Assembly: GCF_005502435.1 (NCBI RefSeq)
Contig: NZ_SCOU01000003.1
Location: 434,001 to 498,000, forward strand
Reading direction: 5' to 3'
Source: Methylobacillus flagellatus
GTDB taxonomy: Bacteria; Pseudomonadota; Gammaproteobacteria; Burkholderiales; Methylophilaceae
DNA: 64,000 nt
The notes below the pieces were generated by a model. It saw nothing but the letters and a program-made list of their open reading frames with translations, searched no databases and was not told where the DNA came from. Shown here in pieces: positions 26,413 through 34,563 of the stretch. Made by a program: the position numbers and the translations under genes. Numbering within the stretch: the stretch's first letter is position 1; each line of letters begins with the position of its first letter.

Positions 26413-27452
26413 GCTTGATCAATCAGATGCTGCAAGACCTGGAGCGGCGTAACGCGGGTGTGGCGAGCCCGAGTCGCCAGCCTATCCCGGTGCAGGCGGC
26501 CCCGGCTCGTCGCAAGCGCTACTGGCCTGCGCTGTTATGCCTGATGCTGCTGGCCTTGCTGCTGTGGCAGGCACAGCCTTGGTTGTTGGCCTGGTGGCAG
26601 CAGTACCGCACCCCCGCTGCACCCCCGCCTGTGGCCGAGCCTGCGCCAGTCGCGCCGCCTGTGGCCGCCCCCGCCGAGCAGCAATATCATGCCTTGCATC
26701 TGCTTGAATCCACGCTTTCCGAGCTGCCGGCCAGCCCATCCATCCCGGCTACCGTCACGCGTTCCAGACCGGGTGCTTCCAATGTGAACAGGCCAGCAAA
26801 GTCAGAGGCTGGCGCTGTTGATAGCAAGCCGCTGACGGAAGGGCGTGGCAACAGCCTGAAGCAGTTCAGTCCCGAGCAGCAATCCGCCAATCAGTACCGC
26901 CAGGCCGTGGATTTCCTGCAACAGGGGCGCGTGGCAGAAGCGCAGGCCTTGCTGAGCCAGGCACTGACGGCGGATCCTCGCAATCATGATGCACGGCAGA
27001 TGCTGGTGGGCCTGCATCTGGATAATCAGCGCCACGTGCAGGCCATCGCCTTGTTGCAACAGGGCTTGCAGCAAGACCCCAAACAAACCGGTTTCAGCAT
27101 GACCCTGGCACGTCTGCAGCTGGAGGCGGCGGATCTGACCGGTGCGCTGGTGACCATGCAACAGGCCTTACCGTATGCGGCGGATGATGCCGACTATCAT
27201 GGCTTCTATGCCGCCCTGCTGCAGCGTGAAGGGAGTCATGAGGCGGCCGCACAGCACTATCTCACTGCCTTGCGTACGCGCCCCGAGAATGCCAGCTGGC
27301 TGATCGGGCTGGGCATCTCCTGGCAGGCTTCCGGTAAGCTGGCCGATGCGCGTGAAGCTTATCAGCGCGCCCAGCAGGACCCTGGCCTCAGCAGCCAACT
27401 GGCGCAATTCGTCGACCAGCGCCTCAAGCAGATCAATCAGCGACTGCGCTGA
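26409..27452 (+). CDS. mshN: MSHA biogenesis TPR protein MshN
   Basis: A 347-residue bitopic protein. The N-terminus SLINQMLQDLERRNAG is the diagnostic MshN/GspB-type start. A transmembrane helix (ALLCLMLLALLLWQAQPWLL, about residues 41-60) is followed by a Pro/Ala-rich linker and C-terminal tetratricopeptide repeats from about residue 160 (QYRQAVDFLQQGRVAEAQALLSQAL, then units at ~34-residue steps). It probably works with MshM, as ExeB does with ExeA. I chose ATG 26409, which overlaps the mshM stop; the frame upstream is shadow. It is the last gene of the locus. Confidence 0.9.
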   Translation: MSLINQMLQDLERRNAGVASPSRQPIPVQAAPARRKRYWPALLCLMLLALLLWQAQPWLLAWWQQYRTPAAPPPVAEPAPVAPPVAAPAEQQYHALHLLESTLSELPASPSIPATVTRSRPGASNVNRPAKSEAGAVDSKPLTEGRGNSLKQFSPEQQSANQYRQAVDFLQQGRVAEAQALLSQALTADPRNHDARQMLVGLHLDNQRHVQAIALLQQGLQQDPKQTGFSMTLARLQLEAADLTGALVTMQQALPYAADDADYHGFYAALLQREGSHEAAAQHYLTALRTRPENASWLIGLGISWQASGKLADAREAYQRAQQDPGLSSQLAQFVDQRLKQINQRLR

Positions 27453-27462
27453 TCTCGGTATG

Positions 27463-27482
27463 GCATGCCGCTAACGGCATGC
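27463..27482. repeat. Perfect inverted repeat between mshN and comF stops
   Basis: GCATGCCG (27463-27470) and CGGCATGC (27475-27482) form an 8-bp stem with a CTAA loop, directly between the stops of two convergent genes. No T-run follows on either strand, so it may be a weak or factor-dependent terminator. Confidence 0.6.
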
Positions 27483-27483
27483 A

Positions 27484-28179
27484 CTAGTTGGCATGCGTGC
27501 GTGCCAGCACCCAGCAACTGACCCGCGCGGCACCGGCTTTTTTCACGCAGCTCGCCAGCGCATGCAGGCTGGCGCCGGTGGTCATCACATCATCCACCAA
27601 TAGCACATGGCGGCCATCCAGTCTGGTGTTACACACAAAGGCATTGCGCAGGTTGCGGCTGCGCTGACGCAGCGGTAGGCCGACTTGTGGGGGTGTCGCC
27701 AATACCCGCTCGCAGTCTTGCCGCGCCACCGGCACAGACAGCGTTCTAGCCAGCAGGCGCGCGATCTCGGCGGCCTGATTGAAGCCACGCATGCGCAAAC
27801 GGTCACGGTGCAAGGGCATGGGGATGATGCCGTCCACCGGGGTTTGCAACTGTAGTTTCTCCGCCATCAGGCTGGCAAAGTTGTGCGCGAGTGCGAGGCG
27901 CGCCTGATATTTATAGGCGTGCAATAGCGCAGCGATCGGGTAGTCGTAGCGGAACACCGCCTGTGTGGCGTCGAACGCAGGTGGGTTTTGCAAGCATTGG
28001 CCGCATAGCTGGCCCGCCGCTGCGGGCAGGGCGCAGCATGGGCAATGTGCCGCAGTGAGCCAGGGCAAGTCGGCCAGACAGCCGTAACATAAACCGTGGG
28101 CCTCAGCCTGGTGCTGCTCGCACAGCAGGCACCAGGGTTGCCACAGCGATTGAGTAATTTTTAACCAGTCGTCAATCAA
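27484..28179 (-). CDS. comF: ComF family phosphoribosyltransferase-like protein
   Basis: A 231-residue ComF/GntX-type protein. The N-terminal zinc-finger region has cysteine pairs (CLLC, CYGC, CPCC, CGQC between about residues 17 and 64), and the C-terminal phosphoribosyltransferase domain has the PRPP-binding motif HVLLVDDVMTTGAS. ComF proteins are needed for DNA uptake in naturally competent bacteria and lie next to bioC/bioH in many proteobacteria. The start codon is TTG at 28179, supported by GAGGG seven bases upstream and the absence of an in-frame ATG nearby. It converges on mshN. Confidence 0.92.
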   Translation of the reverse strand: MIDDWLKITQSLWQPWCLLCEQHQAEAHGLCYGCLADLPWLTAAHCPCCALPAAAGQLCGQCLQNPPAFDATQAVFRYDYPIAALLHAYKYQARLALAHNFASLMAEKLQLQTPVDGIIPMPLHRDRLRMRGFNQAAEIARLLARTLSVPVARQDCERVLATPPQVGLPLRQRSRNLRNAFVCNTRLDGRHVLLVDDVMTTGASLHALASCVKKAGAARVSCWVLARTHAN

Positions 28180-28274
28180 ATAGCATCCCTCGGTTTGACA
28201 AGATATAATGTGGCCTAGGCTTAAGACGCCTGTTTCGCATCACCTCATAGACCTTAAGCGATTGAGCACACCAC

Positions 28275-28661
28275 ATGCCGGTTAAACTGATCAGCCCCAA
28301 GCAGCAAATGCGTGCGGCCCAGAGCTTCCCGTTCTTTTCCAGTATCGCCATCCTGATCCCGGTGCTGATCCCGATCTGGATCGCCGCCTCCATCTTTGTC
28401 TATGCCGCGGTGGCGCATCATCCCAATGCCAAAGTATGTGCTTACCTGGTGCCTGCCGGCTATCGCTTCTATGGGGTATTGGGTGCCTGGGTGGTGGTGT
28501 TGAACTTCAGTTCACATCTGGCCAATATGGTGGGTGGTGCGCTGAACCTGGCCTTGCTGTTGTGGGCCATCAGTATCCTGGTGGTGGTGCCCCTTGGTGT
28601 GCGCGATGTGCTGCGTGCACAACGTGCCAACTGGTGCGAGATCAAGCATCAGGCTGAATAA
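28275..28661 (+). CDS. Small integral membrane protein, unknown function
   Basis: I do not recognise a characterised family. The 128-residue product has three predicted hydrophobic helices, at about residues 21-46, 66-81 and 87-108, a short basic N-terminus and a charged C-terminal tail (VRDVLRAQRANWCEIKHQAE). No catalytic motif is visible. It lies between comF (divergent) and bioB, with only 18 bases to bioB, so it is probably the first gene of the biotin operon transcript. Whether it has a role in biotin supply is unknown. A TATAAT at 28204-28209 lies 66 bases upstream but lacks a convincing -35 box. Confidence 0.8.
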   Translation: MPVKLISPKQQMRAAQSFPFFSSIAILIPVLIPIWIAASIFVYAAVAHHPNAKVCAYLVPAGYRFYGVLGAWVVVLNFSSHLANMVGGALNLALLLWAISILVVVPLGVRDVLRAQRANWCEIKHQAE

Positions 28662-28679
28662 GAATAAATGGAGAACACT

Positions 28680-29681
28680 ATGCTGGAAACCGTCATTGAT
28701 ACCCGTGCGCTGAGCAAGCGCGCCCCTGAACCAGCGCTGCAGGATGCCGCCCCGCGCTGGGCCGTGCAAGACATCGTGGCCCTGTTCGAGCTGCCGTTCA
28801 GTGACCTGATGCACCGTGCACAGACCGTGCATCGCCAGCATTTCGATCCGAACGCGGTGCAAGTCAGCACCTTGTTGTCGATCAAGACCGGCGGCTGTTC
28901 TGAAGATTGCGGCTATTGTCCGCAAGCGGCGCGCTACCACACCGAGGTCGAGAACGAGCCGCTGATGGCGCTGGCCGATGTGGTGGCCGCAGCGCAGGCA
29001 GCCAAGGACAGCGGCGCAACGCGTTTTTGCATGGGGGCCGCCTGGCGCGGGCCCAAGCAGCGTGACCTGGAGCCGGTGCTGGAGATGGTCAAGGCGGTCA
29101 AGGCGATGGGTCTGGAAAGTTGTGCCACGCTGGGCATGCTCAAGGACGGTCAGGCTGAACAGTTGCGTGATGCCGGCCTCGACTACTACAACCATAATCT
29201 GGACACTGCGCCTGAGTATTACGGTGATGTGATCACCACACGTACTTATCAAGACCGCCTGGATACGCTGGACCGTGTGCGTTCTGCGGATATCCATGTC
29301 TGCTCTGGCGGCATCATCGGCATGGGCGAGACACGCGTGCAGCGCGCAGGCCTGCTGGCGCAACTGGCCAATATGGAACAGCCGCCCGAGAGCGTGCCCA
29401 TCAACTTGCTCACGCAGGTGGAGGGGACGCCCATGCACGGTACCGAAGCGCTGGATCCGCTGGAATTCGTGCGTACCATCGCGGCCGCGCGCATCACCAT
29501 GCCGACCAGCCATGTACGCCTGTCGGCGGGTCGTCAAAGCATGCACGAAGGTATCCAGGCGCTGTGTTTCCTGGCTGGCGCCAACTCCATTTTCTACGGC
29601 GAGAAGCTGCTCACCACCGGCAATCCCGAGGTGGATGCAGACCGTGCACTGTTCGCTAAACTCGGCATCAACCAAGCCTGA
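28680..29681 (+). CDS. bioB: Biotin synthase
   Basis: This radical SAM enzyme inserts sulfur into dethiobiotin to give biotin. The 4Fe-4S motif [12 protein letters not shown] gives ligands Cys73, Cys77 and Cys80; further conserved blocks are [24 protein letters not shown] and [25 protein letters not shown] with the conserved Arg of the 2Fe-2S cluster site. I chose ATG 28680 because GGAG stands six bases upstream; an ATG 12 bases earlier (28668) has no ribosome-binding site and contains that GGAG. First dedicated gene of the bioB-F-H-C-D operon. Confidence 0.97.
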   Translation: MLETVIDTRALSKRAPEPALQDAAPRWAVQDIVALFELPFSDLMHRAQTVHRQHFDPNAVQVSTLLSIKTGGCSEDCGYCPQAARYHTEVENEPLMALADVVAAAQAAKDSGATRFCMGAAWRGPKQRDLEPVLEMVKAVKAMGLESCATLGMLKDGQAEQLRDAGLDYYNHNLDTAPEYYGDVITTRTYQDRLDTLDRVRSADIHVCSGGIIGMGETRVQRAGLLAQLANMEQPPESVPINLLTQVEGTPMHGTEALDPLEFVRTIAAARITMPTSHVRLSAGRQSMHEGIQALCFLAGANSIFYGEKLLTTGNPEVDADRALFAKLGINQA

Positions 29682-29689
29682 TCCGGCGT

Positions 29690-30865
29690 GTGTCTGATTC
29701 ACTTCTGGGCGAGCTGAAGGCGGTACTGGATGTGCGCGCAGCAGCGGGTCTGCTGCGCAGACGCCGCCTGCTGGAATCGCCACAAGGCGCGCATGTGCGC
29801 GTGGATGGTGCCGAGGTCATCTCCTTCTGCAGCAATGACTATCTGGGGCTGGCGCAGCATCCACAACTGATCGCCGCCATGCAGCAAGGCGCTGCCGAGG
29901 CCGGTGTGGGCAGCGGCGCGTCGCACCTCATCACCGGTCATCACCGCTTCCATCAGGCGCTGGAACAGGCTTTGGCCGAATTCGTCGCCATGCCGGCCAG
30001 TCTGCTGTTCAGCACCGGCTATATGGCCAATCTGGGGGTGATCACTGCGCTGCTGGGCCGTGATGACGCCATCTTTGCCGACAAGCTCAATCACGCCTCA
30101 CTCAATGACGCTGCCGTGCTGAGTCGCGCACAGCTGCACCGTTTTGCTCACAACGACATGGTCATGCTGGAACGTCAACTGGCCGCTAGCACGGCCAAAC
30201 GCAAGCTGGTGGCCGTGGATGCCGTGTTCAGCATGGATGGTGACCTGGCTCCGCTGACCGCCTTGCTGGCCTTGTGCGAACGCTACGATGCCTGGCTGTA
30301 TCTGGATGATGCCCATGGCTTTGGTGTGCTTGGTCCGCATGGGCAGGGCGCTGCTGCCGAGTTCGGATTGCGTTCGGACCGGCTCATCTACATGGCCACG
30401 CTGGGCAAGGCGGCCGGTGTGGCGGGTGCTTTCGTGGCCGCTGCACAGGTCGTGATCGACTACCTGCAGCAGTCTGCGCGCAGCCATGTCTATACCACTG
30501 CGGCCCCGCCGGCATTGGCAGCCACCTTGCTGACAGCCTTGCCGCTGATCGCACAACAAGACTGGCGACGCCAGCACTTGCATCAGCTGATCGCCATGCT
30601 GCAGTCCGGCTTGCAGCATGGCCGCTGGCGTCTGCTGGCTTCAGCTACGGCCATACAACCTTTGCTAGTGGGCGATAATCATGCGGCATTGGCGCTCAGT
30701 GAGTACTTGCTCGCGCGAGGCTTGCTGGTACCGGCCATCCGCCCGCCCACCGTGCCTGCCGGTACGGCCAGGCTGCGTATCTCGCTGAGTGCAGCGCATA
30801 CGGTAGACGATGTGCAAGGCCTGCTGACGGCCTTGCATGCTGCCGCGCAGGAGATCGCCGTATGA
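29690..30865 (+). CDS. bioF: 8-amino-7-oxononanoate synthase
   Basis: A 391-residue PLP enzyme that condenses pimeloyl-ACP with alanine to form 8-amino-7-oxononanoate (KAPA), the first step of biotin ring assembly. FCSNDYLGLAQHPQ near the N-terminus, GSGASHLITGHH, the LYLDDAHGFGVLG block with the PLP-binding aspartate, and ATLGKAAGVAGAF with the Schiff-base Lys240 are all present. The start is GTG at 29690, 8 bases after bioB; no stronger alternative exists. Its stop overlaps the ATG of bioH. Note that no bioA is present in this operon. Confidence 0.96.
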   Translation: MSDSLLGELKAVLDVRAAAGLLRRRRLLESPQGAHVRVDGAEVISFCSNDYLGLAQHPQLIAAMQQGAAEAGVGSGASHLITGHHRFHQALEQALAEFVAMPASLLFSTGYMANLGVITALLGRDDAIFADKLNHASLNDAAVLSRAQLHRFAHNDMVMLERQLAASTAKRKLVAVDAVFSMDGDLAPLTALLALCERYDAWLYLDDAHGFGVLGPHGQGAAAEFGLRSDRLIYMATLGKAAGVAGAFVAAAQVVIDYLQQSARSHVYTTAAPPALAATLLTALPLIAQQDWRRQHLHQLIAMLQSGLQHGRWRLLASATAIQPLLVGDNHAALALSEYLLARGLLVPAIRPPTVPAGTARLRISLSAAHTVDDVQGLLTALHAAAQEIAV

Positions 30866-31686
30866 GCATGCACATGGAAATACACGGCAGCGGCCAGCCG
30901 CTGGTGATGATACACGGCTGGGGCATGCATGCGGCGGTGTGGTATCCGCTGCTGCCACTGCTCACTCCATATTTCGAGGTGCATCTGCTGGACTTGCCTG
31001 GCATGGGCTACAGCCAGGATTGCGTGCTTGGTGACCTGGATGCGGTCACCGCGACGGTGGCGGCCAGCCTGCCAGCCTCCTCCCATGTCTGCGGCTGGTC
31101 ATTGGGCGGGCAGGTGGCGATGCGCCTGGCACAGCACTATCCGCAGCGTGTGCAAAAGCTGGTGCTGATAGGCAGTACGCCTTGTTTCGTCAACACACCG
31201 GACTGGCAGCATGGCATCCATGCGGAGGTGTTTCACAGCTTTTCAGCCTCTGCCACCGAGGATAGCCGCGCGACCCTGCTCAAGTTCCTGACCTTGCAAT
31301 GCATGGGGGCCAGTGACAGCCGCGACATCGTGCGTCAGTTGCGCGAGCAGTTCGAACAACGCCCGCCTGCCGCACAAGCCGCCTTGATGGACGCCCTGCA
31401 TATCCTGCTGGAAACCGATCTGTGCGCAGCGTGGTCACAGTTAAGGCAAGCTACGCTGCTGATCCACGGCGACAAGGACGCACTGGCGCCTGTGGCCGCT
31501 GCCCGCTGGCTGGCTGCACAGCGTCCGGATGCCAGGCTGCAGGTGATCGCCGGTGCTGCGCATGCGCCGTTCCTGTCGCATCGCCATGACCTTGCCCAGA
31601 TGTTGCTGGCGTTCCTGCAGGCCGATGCGCCTGCGGCTGCAGGTGCCGAACCCCTTTCCCAACCACTCGTTTCCACCGCAAGTTGA
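30862..31686 (+). CDS. bioH: Pimeloyl-ACP methyl ester carboxylesterase
   Basis: A 274-residue alpha/beta hydrolase that removes the methyl group from pimeloyl-ACP methyl ester to end the BioC-BioH pathway. The oxyanion loop VMIHGWGMHAAVWYPL matches BioH. The catalytic triad is visible as Ser80 in GWSLGG, Asp206 in HGDKDALAP and His234 in GAAHAPFLSH. A Pro/Ser/Ala-rich tail of about 20 residues follows the fold. It overlaps bioF by ATGA, and bioC starts 46 bases after its stop. Confidence 0.94.
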   Translation: MSMHMEIHGSGQPLVMIHGWGMHAAVWYPLLPLLTPYFEVHLLDLPGMGYSQDCVLGDLDAVTATVAASLPASSHVCGWSLGGQVAMRLAQHYPQRVQKLVLIGSTPCFVNTPDWQHGIHAEVFHSFSASATEDSRATLLKFLTLQCMGASDSRDIVRQLREQFEQRPPAAQAALMDALHILLETDLCAAWSQLRQATLLIHGDKDALAPVAAARWLAAQRPDARLQVIAGAAHAPFLSHRHDLAQMLLAFLQADAPAAAGAEPLSQPLVSTAS

Positions 31687-31732
31687 GCCTCGATTGACTA
31701 CGCACACCTCTGATCAGATCGATCCTTATCAC

Positions 31733-32635
31733 ATGGACAAAGCGCGGGTACGCGCCTCTTTCAGTCGCGCCGCACGTCACTACGATGCAGCGGCGGTGTT
31801 ACAGACCGAGGTGCGTGCCCGCATGCTGGAGCGTCTGGATCCTATCAAGATCGCACCGGCTGCCATCCTGGATGCGGGCTGCGGCACCGGCGCGGGTAGC
31901 GAGGCCTTGCGGCAGCGCTTCCCGCAGGCGCGCTTGTACGCGCTGGATATCGCCATGGGCATGCTGCACATGACGCGCCAGCGCTTCTCCGGCTGGCGTA
32001 GCTGGTGGAAAGCGCTGCGTGGTGCTGCTGCCCCTGAACTATTGTCGGGCGACATCGAGCAACTGCCGGTCGCCAGTGCCAGCATGGACATGCTGTGGTC
32101 CAACCTCGCCGTGCAATGGTGCAACGATCTGGATGCGGCTTTCATGGAAGCGCAGCGTGTGTTGCGCCCTGGCGGTCTGTTCATTTTCAGCACCTTCGGC
32201 CCCGATACCCTGAAGGAACTGCGTGCTGCCAGTGCTGCCGACCCTGAGCATGTGCACGTGAGCCGCTTCATCGACATGCATGACATTGGCGATGCGCTGG
32301 TGCGTGCCGGTTTCAGCGCACCGGTGCTGGATGTAGAGCGCTTCGTGCTCACCTACGACAATGTGGTCGACCTGATGCGTGACCTCAAGGCCATAGGGGC
32401 CCACAACGCGGCAGATGGCCGTCATCGCGGTTTGCAGGGGCGTGGCTTTCTGCGTCAGCTCACCGAGCGTTATGAAGCCTTCCGCCTGCAGGCCGACGCT
32501 GGCGAGGCGCTGGGCAAGCTGCCCGCCACCTATGAAGTGGTGTATGCCCATGCCTGGCGTGCACCCGACAAGCCATCCAATCCGGATGGCGCCATGCCCA
32601 TCACCTTGCACCGCAAGCGACAGGTGGGCGCATGA
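31733..32635 (+). CDS. bioC: Malonyl-ACP O-methyltransferase
   Basis: This 300-residue SAM-dependent methyltransferase methylates malonyl-ACP so that fatty acid synthesis can build the pimeloyl chain for biotin. It starts in the BioC style (MDKARVRASFSRAARHYDAAAVLQ), has the SAM-binding motif ILDAGCGTGAGSEAL at about residues 44-58, and SNLAVQWCNDLDAAF plus LFIFSTFGPDTLKEL, both BioC signatures. I chose ATG 31733 by family comparison; the frame is open upstream through a possible TTG at 31694, but no ribosome-binding site favours it. It overlaps bioD by ATGA. Confidence 0.94.
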   Translation: MDKARVRASFSRAARHYDAAAVLQTEVRARMLERLDPIKIAPAAILDAGCGTGAGSEALRQRFPQARLYALDIAMGMLHMTRQRFSGWRSWWKALRGAAAPELLSGDIEQLPVASASMDMLWSNLAVQWCNDLDAAFMEAQRVLRPGGLFIFSTFGPDTLKELRAASAADPEHVHVSRFIDMHDIGDALVRAGFSAPVLDVERFVLTYDNVVDLMRDLKAIGAHNAADGRHRGLQGRGFLRQLTERYEAFRLQADAGEALGKLPATYEVVYAHAWRAPDKPSNPDGAMPITLHRKRQVGA

Positions 32636-33339
32636 GCGTAGGCTATTTCATCGCGGGCACCGATACCGGCGTGGGTAAAACCAGTATCAGCGCTTTGTTG
32701 ATCCGTCATTTTGTGGCCGATGGCTGGACTACGCTGGGCATGAAGCCGGTGGCCGCTGGCTGTGTCTGGCAAGACGGTGCGCTGTGCTCGGACGATGTGC
32801 AGCAACTGCTGGCCGCCAGCAACGTGACGGTTGCCTGCGAGCTGGTCAATCCCTATGCCTTGCTGCCGCCTATTGCGCCACACATCGCCGCAGCGCAGGC
32901 TGGCTGTGTCATCGATCTGGATGTGATCATCGAAGCACATGCACAGCTGCAGCAACAGGCCGAGGTGGTCATCGTGGAAGGGGTGGGTGGTTTCTGTGTG
33001 CCGCTCAATGCCGTGGAAGACACCGCTGATCTGGCGCAGCGCCTGGCGTTGCCGGTGATCTTGGTAGTGGGGATGCGCCTCGGTTGCCTGAGCCATGCAC
33101 TGCTGACCGTGGAAGCAATCGCGGCACGCGGCCTGGTGCTGGCGGGCTGGGTCGCCAACCAGATCGACCCGCAGATGCTGGAGTTCGAAGCCAATGTGGA
33201 TGCGCTCAAGCAACGCATCCCGGCGCCCTGTATCGCGGTGGTGCCGCATTTCAATGCGCTGTCTGCGCTGCAGGAAACACAGGCTGACCATGACTTATTT
33301 GCCGGTTTTGTTTCTCAGCATCGCCAACATCGCGGATAA
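32632..33339 (+). CDS. bioD: Dethiobiotin synthetase
   Basis: A 235-residue enzyme that closes the ureido ring of dethiobiotin from diaminopelargonate, CO2 and ATP. The P-loop FIAGTDTGVGKTSIS is at the N-terminus, followed by GMKPVAAGC with the catalytic lysine, and VVIVEGVGGFCVPL in the middle, all standard. It ends the biotin operon: B-F-H-C-D, with bioF through bioD closely packed. The pathway in this window lacks BioA (diaminopelargonate transaminase), which must be encoded elsewhere. Confidence 0.95.
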   Translation: MSVGYFIAGTDTGVGKTSISALLIRHFVADGWTTLGMKPVAAGCVWQDGALCSDDVQQLLAASNVTVACELVNPYALLPPIAPHIAAAQAGCVIDLDVIIEAHAQLQQQAEVVIVEGVGGFCVPLNAVEDTADLAQRLALPVILVVGMRLGCLSHALLTVEAIAARGLVLAGWVANQIDPQMLEFEANVDALKQRIPAPCIAVVPHFNALSALQETQADHDLFAGFVSQHRQHRG

Positions 33340-33395
33340 TACCGCATGGACGCAAATCAATTTTCCATGAGTCGTCATTCCCTAAGCTATCCCTT

Positions 33396-33665
33396 ATGAC
33401 TAAACATCTAGCCACTGAAAAACTAGCGACAGAAAACCTGGCTGCCCCGACCTTTGAATCGGCCATGGCCGAGCTGGAGCGCCTGGTGGCGCAAATGGAA
33501 TCCGGCCAGCTGCCGCTGGAGCAATCGCTGACCGCTTACAAGCGCGGTGCCGAATTGCTGGGTTTCTGTCAGCAGGCGCTGGCCGAAGTCGAGCAACAGG
33601 TACGTGTGCTGAATGAAGCCAATCAGTTGAGTCCGTTCAATGGCGGTGATGCACGTGATGCCTGA
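33396..33665 (+). CDS. xseB: Exodeoxyribonuclease VII small subunit
   Basis: An 89-residue small subunit of exonuclease VII, which with XseA degrades single-stranded DNA. The family motif FESAMAELERLVAQMESGQLPLEQSLTAYKRGAELL is at about residues 20-55. It has an N-terminal extension with a short internal repeat (LATEKLATENLA). There is no strong ribosome-binding site at ATG 33396. It overlaps ispA by 8 bases; xseB-ispA-dxs is a classic proteobacterial operon. Confidence 0.93.
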   Translation: MTKHLATEKLATENLAAPTFESAMAELERLVAQMESGQLPLEQSLTAYKRGAELLGFCQQALAEVEQQVRVLNEANQLSPFNGGDARDA

Positions 33666-34554
33666 CCGTTCCTTCCTGGAGTGGTCGTTGACCATACAAC
33701 AGCGCATGGAGCAGGTGCTGGACGGCTTTCTGCCTGGTGCTGACATCGCCCCGCAACGCCTGCATCAGGCCATGCGCTATGCCGTGCTGGGTGGCGGCAA
33801 GCGTGTGCGGGCCTTGCTGGCGCATGCCGCCGCCGAACTGTCGGGGGCGGATGCCGCCCTGGCCGAGCGGGCTGCCTCCGCGGTCGAACTGATCCACGCT
33901 TATTCACTGGTGCACGATGACATGCCGTGCATGGACGATGACGATTTGCGTCGCGGCAAACCCTCCTGTCACAAGCAGTACGACGATGCCACGGCGCTGC
34001 TGGTCGGCGATGCTCTGCAGACGCTGGCGTTCCAGTTATTAGCCGAGCCCGGCCTAGGTCTGGCGCCTGCGCAACAGTTGCAGATGGTGCAGCTGCTGGC
34101 GGTGGCCAGCGGTTCGCGTGGCATGGCCGGTGGTCAGGCCATCGACCTGCAGAGTGTGGGGCAGTCATTGACCCAGACCGAACTCGAATACATGCACATC
34201 CACAAGACTGGCGCACTGATCCGAGCCGCCGCCTTGCTGGGCGTCTACTCTGCAGCGGTGGTGGACCCGGCGCGCGTCAAGGCGGTGAGTCGTTATGCCG
34301 AGGCCATCGGTCTGGCGTTCCAGGTGGTGGACGATATCCTTGATGCCGAGGCCGATACAGCCACGCTGGGCAAAACGGCTGGCAAGGACGCCGATAGCAA
34401 CAAACCCACTTATGTCACCATTCTTGGCCTGCCGCGCGCGCGCGATTTGGCTAAAGAACTGCATGATGAGGCGATCAGCGCCTTGCAGCACGAAGGGGCG
34501 GGTGCCACACGACTGCGTCAGCTGGCGCAATTCATCACCCAGCGTAGTTTCTGA
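33658..34554 (+). CDS. ispA: Polyprenyl (geranyl/farnesyl) diphosphate synthase
   Basis: A 298-residue short-chain trans-prenyltransferase that condenses DMAPP/GPP with IPP to farnesyl diphosphate, feeding ubiquinone and undecaprenyl phosphate synthesis. GGGKRVRALL precedes the first Asp-rich motif HDDMPCMDDDDLRRGKP, and the second motif is QVVDDILDAEAD; GKDADSNKPTYV is also typical. I chose ATG 33658 (overlapping the xseB stop); ATGs at 33640 and 33649 are alternatives. It is 9 bases from dxs. Confidence 0.94.
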   Translation: MPDRSFLEWSLTIQQRMEQVLDGFLPGADIAPQRLHQAMRYAVLGGGKRVRALLAHAAAELSGADAALAERAASAVELIHAYSLVHDDMPCMDDDDLRRGKPSCHKQYDDATALLVGDALQTLAFQLLAEPGLGLAPAQQLQMVQLLAVASGSRGMAGGQAIDLQSVGQSLTQTELEYMHIHKTGALIRAAALLGVYSAAVVDPARVKAVSRYAEAIGLAFQVVDDILDAEADTATLGKTAGKDADSNKPTYVTILGLPRARDLAKELHDEAISALQHEGAGATRLRQLAQFITQRSF

Positions 34555-34563
34555 ACGGCGCGT

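Noticed and set aside
28195-28209. TTGACA followed by TATAAT upstream of the membrane-protein gene
   Set aside because: The two boxes are only 3 bases apart, so they cannot form one promoter; TATAAT alone lacks a good -35 and TTGACA alone lacks a good -10.
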